Positions 8,374-14,589 of a stretch of DNA of 17,143 nt are shown one piece after another (within the stretch, counting starts at the first letter, position 1; each line of letters opens with the position of its first letter). The stretch is taken from assembly GCA_030447045.1 (NCBI GenBank), contig JAUJMB010000017.1, positions 1-17,143 of the forward strand. Direction: 5' to 3'. The notes beneath the pieces are model-generated. The model was not told where the DNA came from. It ran no database searches and saw only the letters and a program-made list of their open reading frames with translations. This DNA comes from Rubrobacteraceae bacterium. GTDB lineage: Bacteria > Actinomycetota > Rubrobacteria > Rubrobacterales > Rubrobacteraceae. The translations under genes and the position numbers were made by a program.

Positions 8374-8697
8374 ATGGACGTCGAACCCTTGATCCGCGCC
8401 CTCTCCCACTCCGAGGACCTGGCCCCGTTCCGGGCGCTCGTCGAGCCGCTCGTCGAGCACGACCGGGCCCGCGGCAGCGACCTCGTCAAGACGCTTAGGA
8501 CGTTCTTCGCGGCCGGCGCCAACGCGAGCGAGGCGGCCGACCGGCTCTTCCTCCACCGCAACAGCATGACCTACCGCCTGGAGCGCATAGGCAAGCTGAC
8601 GGGTTTAGACTTGAGGGAACCCGGGGTAGCGCTGGCCCTGCAACTGGGCCTCTTGTCCCTACAGAGAGGAGAGACGCATGAAGATGAGCACCCGTAA
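8374..8697 (+). CDS. Stand-alone PucR/CdaR-type helix-turn-helix protein
   Basis: The 107 residues correspond only to the C-terminal part of PucR/CdaR regulators: a linker helix (FRALVEPLVEHDRARGSDLVKTLRTFF) and the HTH_30 domain (ANASEAADRLFLHRNSMTYRLERIGKLTGLDL, about 50-81), then ALALQLGLL. Full-length relatives carry several hundred residues of sensor domain upstream. Here an in-frame TAG about 40 bp upstream of the ATG shows no such domain is attached. There is no ribosome binding site before the ATG, but TGCTAAAAC lies 11 bp upstream, so a nearly leaderless message is possible. It overlaps the molbindin gene by 20 bp. It is either a minimal DNA-binding subunit or a truncated remnant; the intact HTH and the coupling favour the former. 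Confidence 0.75.
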   Translation: MDVEPLIRALSHSEDLAPFRALVEPLVEHDRARGSDLVKTLRTFFAAGANASEAADRLFLHRNSMTYRLERIGKLTGLDLREPGVALALQLGLLSLQRGETHEDEHP

Positions 8698-8896
8698 CCG
8701 CCTGCCCGGCACCATCACCGAGGTCGTCAAGGGGGAGGCCGCGGCCAAGGTGACCCTCCAGGTCGGCGACAACCACATGGTAGCCCTCATAACCCGCGAG
8801 AGCGCGGACGAGCTCGGCCTCGAGGTCGGCAAGGAGGTGACCGCCCTCGTCAAGGCCACGGACGTCATGATCCTGAGCGACGAAGGCGTGGCCTAG
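8678..8896 (+). CDS. Molbindin (Mop/TOBE domain molybdate-binding protein)
   Basis: The 72-residue protein is one Mop domain: STRNRLPGTITEVVKGEAAAKVTLQVGDNHMVALITRESADELGLEVGKEV is the usual run, here split over residues 4-54, followed by ALVKATDVMIL. Such proteins assemble into hexamers that bind molybdate or tungstate in the cytoplasm, and the same domain is the sensor part of ModE and ModC. AGAGGAGA gives a good ribosome binding site for the ATG. The start lies inside the HTH gene in a different frame, so translation is probably coupled. The convergent neighbours are modB and modA, which supports a role in molybdate storage or sensing. Confidence 0.9.
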   Translation: MKMSTRNRLPGTITEVVKGEAAAKVTLQVGDNHMVALITRESADELGLEVGKEVTALVKATDVMILSDEGVA

Positions 8897-8912
8897 GGGC
8901 TTCAGGTTTTTT

Positions 8913-8934
8913 GCCGCCGGCGGTCGGATTTTTT
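8913..8934 (+). terminator. Possible terminator after the molbindin gene
   Basis: The self-complementary CCGCCGGCGG (8914-8923) is followed 5 nt later by six Ts. The stem would be short, since the palindrome needs its own centre for the loop, so this is weak. The preceding GCTTCAG-GTTTTTT (8899-8911) matches the heptad motif after gntR. Confidence 0.3.
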
Positions 8935-8972
8935 GGCGTTGCCGACGGCTGACAAAGCCCTGTATAAAGCCC

Positions 8973-9812
8973 TTAACCCTCGGTGTCTGTCGCCTTTGCG
9001 GTGAGGTACCTGACGGTCAGGATGACGACGAAGGCGAAGCCTAGGACGAGCACGGAGAGGGCCACGGCGGCGTCGATGTTGCCCTGGAACTCGGCGAAGA
9101 TGGCGAGCGGTATGGTCTGGGTGACGCCCCGGAAGCTGCCGGCAAAGACGATGGTGGCCCCGAACTCCCCGAGCGCCCGCGCCCAGGCCATCATCGCGCC
9201 GGCGACGAGGGCCGGGAAGGCCAACGGCACGGTTACCCTCGTGAAGGCGGAGAGCCGGCCCGCGCCGTCGACGAGGGCGGCCTCCTCCACGTCGCGCCGC
9301 ACCCCGGCGAACCCCACGGCAGCCTGGCGCACGTAGAAGTGGCCCGCGACGAAGACCTCGGCGATGACGACCGCCGCGGTGGTAAAGGTAACCGTCACGC
9401 CCAGCACCTCGAGGTGCTGGCCCACCAGCCCGAACCGGCCGAAGGCCAGCAGCAGCGCGATCCCGGCCGCAGACGGCGGCAGGACCGCCGGTACGTCGAC
9501 CAGGGTCTCGACGATCTTCTTTCCGGGGAACTCCGCCCGGGCCAGCACGTACGCCGCGGGCGTTCCGACGGTCAGGATGATCGCCATCGAGACCGAGGTG
9601 GTCTTGATGCTGAGGAGCAGGGCGTCGAGCGCGACCGGCGAGGCCATTGCCCGCCACGCGTTCTCGCTCGCCGTCCACATCAAGAGGCTGATGAAGGGAA
9701 GGCTGATAAACCCGGCGAGCAGCGCCAGCGCCGCGACGGCCAGCCCGGAGGCGAGCGCGTCGCCGGTACCAACACGCCGGAGAAGCCGCCCTGCTCTGCT
9801 TCGTCCCTTCAT
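8973..9812 (-). CDS. modB: Molybdate ABC transporter permease ModB
   Basis: The 279-residue protein has about six membrane segments and the ABC permease EAA loop EEAALVDGAGRLSAFTRVTVPLAFPAL, which docks the ATPase. ModB-type blocks include FPGKKIVETLVDVPAVLPPSAAG, ARALGEFGATIVFAGSF and TQTIPLAIF. The ATG at 9812 overlaps the modA stop (ATGA), so the pair is translationally coupled; a longer open frame upstream lies inside modA and is not needed. No modC follows: the next gene is convergent. The permease must use an ATPase encoded elsewhere. Specificity for molybdate rather than tungstate or sulfate rests on the neighbouring ModA and molbindin. Confidence 0.93.
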   Translation of the reverse strand: MKGRSRAGRLLRRVGTGDALASGLAVAALALLAGFISLPFISLLMWTASENAWRAMASPVALDALLLSIKTTSVSMAIILTVGTPAAYVLARAEFPGKKIVETLVDVPAVLPPSAAGIALLLAFGRFGLVGQHLEVLGVTVTFTTAAVVIAEVFVAGHFYVRQAAVGFAGVRRDVEEAALVDGAGRLSAFTRVTVPLAFPALVAGAMMAWARALGEFGATIVFAGSFRGVTQTIPLAIFAEFQGNIDAAVALSVLVLGFAFVVILTVRYLTAKATDTEG

Positions 9813-10618
9813 GCGGCGGGCTCGAACCCCCACTTCTCCAGCACGCGCTGGCCCTCCTCGCCCGTTACGAGGTCCACCCACCTCTGCGCCAGCTCTGGCT
9901 CCCTCGCGCCCTCCAACGCGGCCACGGGATAAGTCGCGATTATGTTCAGATCCTCTGGAATGGGGACCACCCCCACCCGGTCCCGAATGTCCGGCGTGTG
10001 GTCGCTGGCGTAGCCGAACGTCGCGTCGGCGTCCCCCACGGCCACCCGGTTCACCGAAGCCCGCACGTCGGCCTCACGCGAGACTACATTGTTCAAGACG
10101 TCCCTCTCGAACCCTTGACCGTACTCCTCCTCGGCCTTGCCGAGTATCTCCAGGGCGTAGTCCGCCGCCGGCACACCCTCCTCCGCGAGCACGAGCCTGA
10201 CGCCGGGCTCTGCCACGTCCTCGAAGTCCCGTATTCCGGCCGGGTTGTTCTCCGGGATCATGACGACCTCGCGGTTCTTGACGAACACCTCGGGCCCGCC
10301 CTCGGTGAGGCCCTCCTCGACCGCCGTGCCCATCTCCTCTTCTGAGGCCGAGGCGAAGACGTCGGCGGGGGCGCCCTGCTGGATCTGGGCGAGCAGCGTC
10401 GAGCTGGACTCGAAGCTCTGGCGCACCTCGACGCCGGGGTTCTGCTCCTCGAACCGCCCCGCCAGCTCCCCGAAGGCATCGGTGAGCGACGATGCCGCGA
10501 GCACGGTCAGCGTGCCTCCCCCGCCCTCGGACGCGGAGGACGCGCACCCGAGGGACCCCGCGACGACCAGGCAAACCGCCGCCGTGAGGAAGCGCCGACC
10601 ACCGTGAAGATAGGACAT
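9809..10618 (-). CDS. modA: Molybdate-binding lipoprotein ModA
   Basis: This 269-residue periplasmic-type binding protein is the extracellular receptor of the molybdate importer. A basic n-region and hydrophobic core (residues 8-22) end at SLGC with lipid-modifiable Cys25; the lipobox is not ideal because position -3 is Ser. The mature part has the ModA signatures LTVLAASSLTDAFGELA, SSSTLLAQIQQGAPADVFASA, and the hinge-side DADATFGYASD followed by YPVAALEGA. The serines of AASSL and ESSST are the expected oxyanion ligands. It starts at an ATG after GGAG. A 7-bp-arm inverted repeat lies 12 bp upstream and could regulate translation or transcription. Confidence 0.95.
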   Translation of the reverse strand: MSYLHGGRRFLTAAVCLVVAGSLGCASSASEGGGGTLTVLAASSLTDAFGELAGRFEEQNPGVEVRQSFESSSTLLAQIQQGAPADVFASASEEEMGTAVEEGLTEGGPEVFVKNREVVMIPENNPAGIRDFEDVAEPGVRLVLAEEGVPAADYALEILGKAEEEYGQGFERDVLNNVVSREADVRASVNRVAVGDADATFGYASDHTPDIRDRVGVVPIPEDLNIIATYPVAALEGAREPELAQRWVDLVTGEEGQRVLEKWGFEPAA

Positions 10619-10629
10619 TCGTCTCCGCT

Positions 10630-10663
10630 CTCTAGCTTCGGGAACCGCCCTTGCATGCTAGAG
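10630..10663 (-). promoter_or_regulatory. Inverted repeat CTCTAGC-N20-GCTAGAG in the modA leader
   Basis: Perfect 7-bp arms (10630-10636 and 10657-10663) lie 12-45 bp before the modA ATG, just ahead of its ribosome binding site. As RNA it could fold into a stem near the start; as DNA it could be an operator. The match to any known molybdenum element was not recognised. Confidence 0.4.
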
Positions 10664-10684
10664 GGGCCGCGGTCCCCGGTCTTT

Positions 10685-10697
10685 GTGCAAGCTGCAC
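10685..10697. promoter_or_regulatory. Inverted repeat GTGCA-AGC-TGCAC
   Basis: Perfect 5-bp arms around 3 bp, flanked by TTT on the left and GAAA on the right, lie between modA and the lytic transglycosylase stop. It is placed where a modA promoter or operator would be expected. The arms are short, so chance is possible. Confidence 0.25.
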
Positions 10698-10721
10698 GAA
10701 AACGTCAGGGCTGCTTCTGGA

Positions 10722-11933
10722 CTAGATGTAGGGCTCTACCCGCCCGTCTTTGGCCAGGCGCCTGTAGGCCTCGGCGACGGCGAAGACCTTCTTCACGTAC
10801 CAGTCGGCGTGGTTGTAGGAGTAGAGGGCGGCGTACCAGTCGCGGGGTGCTCCGCCCTCCTTGAGGTAGCCGGCGGCGGCCGGTATGGCGTCTTCGGGGT
10901 CCATGATGTTGGCGTGCCCGTCGCCGTTGCCGTCGACCCCGGACGCGGCCCAGGTGGAGGGCAGGAACTGCATCGGACCCATGGCGCCCGCGCTAGAAGG
11001 CCCCATGTTCTGCCCGTGGTTGGACTCCACCTGCCCGACCGCGGCGAGCACGTACCAGTCCCTCCCGAACCCATACTCTCTGGCCGCCTCTTTGTAGAGC
11101 TCTACGTACTCCCGTCTGGGCATGGGCGCTACCGGCCTGGCGACGATCTCCTCTCGGGCGAGGCCGAGCTGGTATCCCTTGCCCGCCGTGCCGCCGCCGG
11201 TGGCGGGCCTGGACCTCTGGATGCGGGCCCTCTCCGCGGCTTCGAGCTCCTGCAGGCGGGTGGCCGTCCGGTCTCTATCGGACCGGAGATCCGCTATGGA
11301 CTCGTCGAGGTCCGCCTCCCGGCTCCGCAACTCCTCGGCCGAGGCCCGTTGCTCCTCGATGGCCGCCTGGTAGTCCTTCTCCTTCTGGGAGATCTGGCGC
11401 ACCATACCCTCGAGCATCTCCCGTGACTCCTCGTAGGCCTCGAGGTCCTGCCTGCCGTCCACCAGCACCCGGGCGACCCCGGCGAGCTGCCCCCCCGTCG
11501 CCCCCCGCCCCGAACCGAGCCACGCGTCGATCAGGGCCCCCAACCCCTCCAGGTTGCGGCCCTGGTAGGCGGCGCGCGCCCGCTCTTCGTAGCGGGCCTT
11601 CGACTGCCTGTACGACTCCTTCTGCGCGGCCAGCTTCTGCTCCAGCTCCCGCGTCTGCTCCCGCAGCTCGCCCGCCCTGGTCGCGGCCCCGTCCATCCTC
11701 GCCTGCGTCTCCCGCAGGTCCTCGCCTACCTCGGAGATCTCCGAGATCCTGGCCTCCAGCGCCGCGTCTTGCTCGGCGACCCGCCCCCGCAGCGACGGAA
11801 TGCTACCGGCGGAAACGTCCGCCCCCTGGCCGGCGTACTGCTCCTGGGACACCCCCTGGGCCCCAGCGATGCCCGCAGACGACACCAACAGGGCTCCGCC
11901 CGCCAGTACCCACATAGCCAGCCTTCGCCCCAA
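10722..11933 (-). CDS. Secreted coiled-coil lytic transglycosylase (SLT domain)
   Basis: About 403 residues. A signal peptide (AMWVLAGGALLVSSAGIAGAQG) is followed by a long two-part coiled coil (about 45-255, e.g. RGRVAEQDAALEARISEISE and EEQRASAEELRSREADLDES), a proline/glycine linker, and an SLT/transglycosylase domain of MltB-like type: VLAAVGQVESNHGQN with the probable catalytic Glu303, SSAGAMGPMQFLPSTWAASG, DPEDAIPAAAGYLKEGG and ALYSYNHADWYVKKV. It would cleave peptidoglycan glycan strands outside the membrane; the coil resembles those that regulate FtsEX-linked hydrolases. I choose the TTG at 11933 because GGAGGAG lies 5 nt before it; the ATG at 11960 has no ribosome binding site. The gene has a hairpin leader and a palindrome upstream. 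Confidence 0.88.
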   Translation of the reverse strand: MGRRLAMWVLAGGALLVSSAGIAGAQGVSQEQYAGQGADVSAGSIPSLRGRVAEQDAALEARISEISEVGEDLRETQARMDGAATRAGELREQTRELEQKLAAQKESYRQSKARYEERARAAYQGRNLEGLGALIDAWLGSGRGATGGQLAGVARVLVDGRQDLEAYEESREMLEGMVRQISQKEKDYQAAIEEQRASAEELRSREADLDESIADLRSDRDRTATRLQELEAAERARIQRSRPATGGGTAGKGYQLGLAREEIVARPVAPMPRREYVELYKEAAREYGFGRDWYVLAAVGQVESNHGQNMGPSSAGAMGPMQFLPSTWAASGVDGNGDGHANIMDPEDAIPAAAGYLKEGGAPRDWYAALYSYNHADWYVKKVFAVAEAYRRLAKDGRVEPYI

Positions 11934-11972
11934 CAGTTCTCCTCCCGACCCCTCACGCATAGAGAGCTAAAC

Positions 11973-12021
11973 CGCCGACAGTGTATCCCACGGGGCGAGA
12001 ACGGGATACAGCAGAGCGGCG
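11973..12021 (-). promoter_or_regulatory. Two-part hairpin in the lytic transglycosylase leader
   Basis: On the transcribed minus strand, CGCCG (12017-12021) pairs with CGGCG (11973-11977), and TGTATCCC (12003-12010) pairs with GGGATACA (11982-11989), closing a 13-nt loop. The internal loop is 6 by 4 nt. It lies 40-88 bp before the TTG start. It does not show the c-di-AMP (ydaO) riboswitch sequence that often precedes such hydrolases. Confidence 0.4.
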
Positions 12022-12030
12022 AGTCGGAGT

Positions 12031-12054
12031 GTATAGTAACAATTGTTACTATAC
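12031..12054. promoter_or_regulatory. Perfect 24-bp palindrome
   Basis: The half-site GTATAGTAACAA is followed at once by its exact reverse complement, with no spacer and only 25% GC in a GC-rich neighbourhood. It lies 33 bp past the parB stop and 97 bp before the transglycosylase start. It includes TGTTACTAT, similar to an extended -10, on both strands. It is most likely an operator/promoter for the transglycosylase gene. Confidence 0.6.
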
Positions 12055-12087
12055 GGGGTCGGAGCGTTGGGGCTTAGTGTCTCGGGG

Positions 12088-12951
12088 TTACGGGGTCTCT
12101 CTAGAGGTGAGCAGGGAGACTATGGCCTCGAGTTGTTCGGCTTCGGTGAAGCGGATCTCGACTTTCCCCCCGCGCCTGAAGGACTTGACCCGGACGGGCA
12201 GCTCTATGGCCTCGCGGATGATGCGCGACGCTTCGTCGAAGGCCTCGGGGGTCTCGGGGGTCGTGCGGCCCGCCGGCTGGGCCGGTTCGGGCCCGGTGGC
12301 CTGCTCCCGTACCAATTCCTCGGTCTGCCGCACCGAGAGCCTCTCGGCCTGGACCCTCTGGGCAAGCCCGACCATCTGGTCTTCGGTTCGCAGGCCGAGC
12401 AGGGCGCGGGCGTGGCCTTCGGAGAGCAGGCCCTCCCCGAGCATGGCGCGTATGGGTTCGGGGAGTTGCGTCAGGCGGAGCGTGTTGGTCACGGCGGCCC
12501 GGCTCTTGCCCAGCCGGCGGGCGAGCTGGTCCTTGGTAAGGTCGAAGCCGTCCATGAGGGCCTGGTACGCCGCTGCCGTCTCCAGGGGGCTCAGGTTCTC
12601 GCGCTGGAGGTTCTCGACGAGTGCCAGCTCCATGGACTCGTTGTCTCCGGCCTGACGGATCAGGACGGGTACCCGGTCCAGGCCTGCCTCCTTGGCGGCC
12701 CTCAGCCGCCTCTCCCCCGCTATGAGCTCGAAGCCCCCGGGCGTCGACCTCACCACGAGCGGCTGCAGTACGCCCACCTCTCGGATAGAGGCGGCGAGCT
12801 CCTCGATGCCCGACTGGGGGAAAGTCCGTCTCGGCTGGCGTGCGTTTGGCCGGATGGCGGAGACCGGCAACTCGTCGAACTTGAGGCCGCCGACGCCTTC
12901 GCCCGTGGCGATCAGGGCGGAGAGCCCGCGTCCGAGGCCGCGCTTACCTAC
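12088..12951 (-). CDS. parB: Chromosome-partitioning protein ParB; no canonical start codon
   Basis: About 287 residues. The N-terminal GKRGLGRGLSALI (residues 2-14) is the ParA-stimulating motif of ParB. The CTPase/ParB-N domain follows, with GERRLRAA (79-86) and VENLQRENLSPLETA (112-126), then an HTH (about 138-160: LTKDQLARRLGKSRAAVTNTLR) that binds parS and a C-terminal dimerisation domain (IELPVRVKSFRRGGKVEIRF). The first in-frame ATG/GTG/TTG is a TTG at 12870, which would remove the ParA motif. The frame runs back to a TGA at 12958-12960, and the only plausible early codon is GTA at 12951, 9 nt after GGAGG. A +1 shift from the end of parA, which overlaps by 8 bp, is an alternative. Two parS sites lie about 1.6 kb away. 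Confidence 0.93.
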   Translation of the reverse strand, partial: VGKRGLGRGLSALIATGEGVGGLKFDELPVSAIRPNARQPRRTFPQSGIEELAASIREVGVLQPLVVRSTPGGFELIAGERRLRAAKEAGLDRVPVLIRQAGDNESMELALVENLQRENLSPLETAAAYQALMDGFDLTKDQLARRLGKSRAAVTNTLRLTQLPEPIRAMLGEGLLSEGHARALLGLRTEDQMVGLAQRVQAERLSVRQTEELVREQATGPEPAQPAGRTTPETPEAFDEASRIIREAIELPVRVKSFRRGGKVEIRFTEAEQLEAIVSLLTSRETP

Positions 12952-13714
12952 GGCCCATCACCTCCTCGGCCACGGCCTCGTAGGCCTCCGCGCCGGTGCT
13001 GCTGGGCGCGTACCGCGTGATGGGCAACCCGAAGCTCGGGGCCTCGCTGAGCCGGACGTTTCTGGGCACTATGGTCTGGTACACCCGGTCCCCGAAAAAG
13101 GAGCGGACCTCCTGCGCGACCTGCCGAGACAGGTTGGTCCGCGGGTCGTACATCGTGAGCAGGACCCCTCCCACCTTTAGGGCGGGATTGAGCTCCTCGC
13201 GCACCATGCGGATGCTCTGCATGAGTTGGGTTAGCCCTTCGAGCGCGTAGTACTCGCATTGCATGGGGATGAGGACTTCGTCGGCGGCCGTCAGCGCGTT
13301 GAGCGTCAGGAGATCCAACGACGGAGGGCAGTCCATGAGCACCCGATCGTACTCGCCCTCGGGCAGCTTCTCCAGCGCCTTCTTCAGCTTGAATTCCCGC
13401 GCGAGCGCGCTTACCAGCTCGACCTCGGCCCCCACAAGGTTGATGGTCGCCGGCGCGACCTTGAGGTTTGGCACCGCCGTCTGCAAGGCCACTTCTTGCA
13501 GGGGCTTGCCATCGAGCAGCACGTCGTACATGCATCCGTTGGAGTCGGGGGAGACGCCCAGGCCGCTCGTCGCGTTGCCCTGGGGGTCCATATCGACGAC
13601 GAGGATCTTTTCGCCCTTGTCGGCGAGGTACGCGGCCAGGTTGATGGCCGTCGTGCTCTTGCCCACCCCGCCCTTCTGGTTCACTATGGCGACTACGGTC
13701 TTCAATGCCCGCAT
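12944..13714 (-). CDS. parA: Chromosome-partitioning ATPase ParA (Soj)
   Basis: The 256-residue ParA/MinD-superfamily ATPase drives origin segregation with ParB. The deviant Walker A motif KGGVGKST is at 14-21 with both signature lysines, Walker A' is VVDMDPQGNATSGL (39-52), and Walker B is MDCPPSLDLLTLNAL near 130. PRNVRLSEAPSFGLPI near the C-terminus is typical of Soj. There is no N-terminal DNA-binding extension, so this is the chromosomal (type Ib-like) form. The ATG at 13714 has only a weak ribosome binding site (AAG); coupling to rsmG, 26 bp upstream, may help. The last codons (ATG GGC CGT AGG TAA) overlap the start of parB. Confidence 0.96.
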   Translation of the reverse strand: MRALKTVVAIVNQKGGVGKSTTAINLAAYLADKGEKILVVDMDPQGNATSGLGVSPDSNGCMYDVLLDGKPLQEVALQTAVPNLKVAPATINLVGAEVELVSALAREFKLKKALEKLPEGEYDRVLMDCPPSLDLLTLNALTAADEVLIPMQCEYYALEGLTQLMQSIRMVREELNPALKVGGVLLTMYDPRTNLSRQVAQEVRSFFGDRVYQTIVPRNVRLSEAPSFGLPITRYAPSSTGAEAYEAVAEEVMGRR

Positions 13715-13740
13715 CTTAACATGACCGTCTAACCCCTTCC

Positions 13741-14469
13741 CTACCTCGCTCCGAGCGGATTGCGGGCCGGCACTCCGGTCCTCCGCGGATAAATGCCGGA
13801 CGTCTCCCCGGTCTTCTCCAGTATCAGCAAGCGCCTCTCCCCCTGCTCCACGCCCGACAAGTAACGCACTTTTATCTCTTCGCGCACCCTACCGCCAAGC
13901 TCGCCTAGAGCCCGCCCGCCCTCGTCTCGCTCTTCCGCATCCAGGCTCCCCTTCATCGCGACAACAGTACCACCCAGACGCAGCAGCGGAAGGGAATACT
14001 CCGCGACGACGGAGAGCCTCGCCAACGCCCGCACCGTGCAGACGTCGTAGGCGGCCCTGTGTTCCTCTTCGCGCGCAGACTCCTCGACCCGCGCGTTCAC
14101 GACCCTCACGTTGACTAGCCCCAGTTCTTCGGACGCGTAGCGCAAGAACGCGGTTTTCTTGCCGGTCGCCTCAAAGAGCGTCACTTCAGCGCCCGGCAGC
14201 ATCACGGCTAGCGGTATCCCGGGCAGACCGCCCCCAGAACCTATATCCGCCACCCTCTTCGCCTCGTACAGCGGCCCAAAGAGTAGGCAACTAAGGGAGT
14301 CCAGGACGTGCCTCTGCAGGATCTCCCCAAAGTCCCTGGTGCCTATGACATTGGCTTTCTCGTAGCGGGAGAGCAAGTGGGCATAAGCTAGCAGTTGCTT
14401 CTCCGCCTCAGGGCTAATATCTACGCCCCAGTCAGATAACTGCCGGTGGAAAATGTCGGGCACCGTCAT
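13741..14469 (-). CDS. rsmG: 16S rRNA (guanine-N7) methyltransferase RsmG
   Basis: The 242-residue SAM-dependent methyltransferase modifies G527 (E. coli numbering) of 16S rRNA; its loss gives low-level streptomycin resistance. The signature RHVLDSLS (53-60) and SAM-binding loop VADIGSGGGLPGIPLA (73-88) are intact, followed by VTLFEATGKKTAFL, VVNARVEE and VRALARL. Length is normal. A parS site lies 6-21 bp upstream of the ATG, inside the probable leader, so ParB loading could affect this promoter. It heads the rsmG-parA-parB operon. Confidence 0.95.
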   Translation of the reverse strand: MTVPDIFHRQLSDWGVDISPEAEKQLLAYAHLLSRYEKANVIGTRDFGEILQRHVLDSLSCLLFGPLYEAKRVADIGSGGGLPGIPLAVMLPGAEVTLFEATGKKTAFLRYASEELGLVNVRVVNARVEESAREEEHRAAYDVCTVRALARLSVVAEYSLPLLRLGGTVVAMKGSLDAEERDEGGRALGELGGRVREEIKVRYLSGVEQGERRLLILEKTGETSGIYPRRTGVPARNPLGAR

Positions 14470-14474
14470 GGCAA

Positions 14475-14490
14475 CGTTTCACGTGAAACA
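14475..14490. promoter_or_regulatory. parS centromere site 1
   Basis: Matches the consensus TGTTTCACGTGAAACA at 15 of 16 positions (C instead of T at the left end). It is the ParB-loading site, between jag and rsmG. Confidence 0.93.
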
Positions 14491-14507
14491 GCACGACGCG
14501 ACAAAAG

Positions 14508-14521
14508 TTTGTCAAGACAAA
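14508..14521. promoter_or_regulatory. Palindrome TTTGTC-AA-GACAAA containing a consensus -35
   Basis: Perfect 6-bp arms around AA lie midway between the two parS sites. On the minus strand they contain TTGACA (14510-14515), the exact -35 consensus facing rsmG. No good -10 lies at 16-18 bp, where the sequence is GCTGTT just before parS site 1, so promoter function is uncertain. It may be a repressor site. Confidence 0.35.
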
Positions 14522-14562
14522 ATCCAGTCGCATCACTGATTTGCAGTGGCAGAGAGGTGGTG

Positions 14563-14578
14563 TGTTTCACGTGAAACG
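14563..14578. promoter_or_regulatory. parS centromere site 2
   Basis: Matches TGTTTCACGTGAAACA at 15 of 16 positions (G instead of A at the right end). It is 88 bp from site 1 and 11 bp past the jag stop. Confidence 0.93.
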
Positions 14579-14589
14579 GAGCGCGCTGG

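Noticed and set aside
8374..8697. Upstream sensor domain of a full PucR regulator with a disrupting frameshift
   Set aside because: An in-frame TAG and the divergent TPR gene lie just upstream; no PucR sensor sequence is visible in any frame there.
9364..10200. Plus-strand frame of 278 codons antisense to modB and modA
   Set aside because: Proline/arginine/serine-rich shadow with no ribosome binding site, opposite two well-supported genes.
11934..12060. c-di-AMP (ydaO) riboswitch before the lytic transglycosylase
   Set aside because: The conserved ydaO sequence elements are not present; only a simple two-part hairpin is seen.
12043..13020. Plus-strand frame of 325 codons antisense to parB
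   Set aside because: No recognisable domain, and it mirrors the codon pattern of parB.
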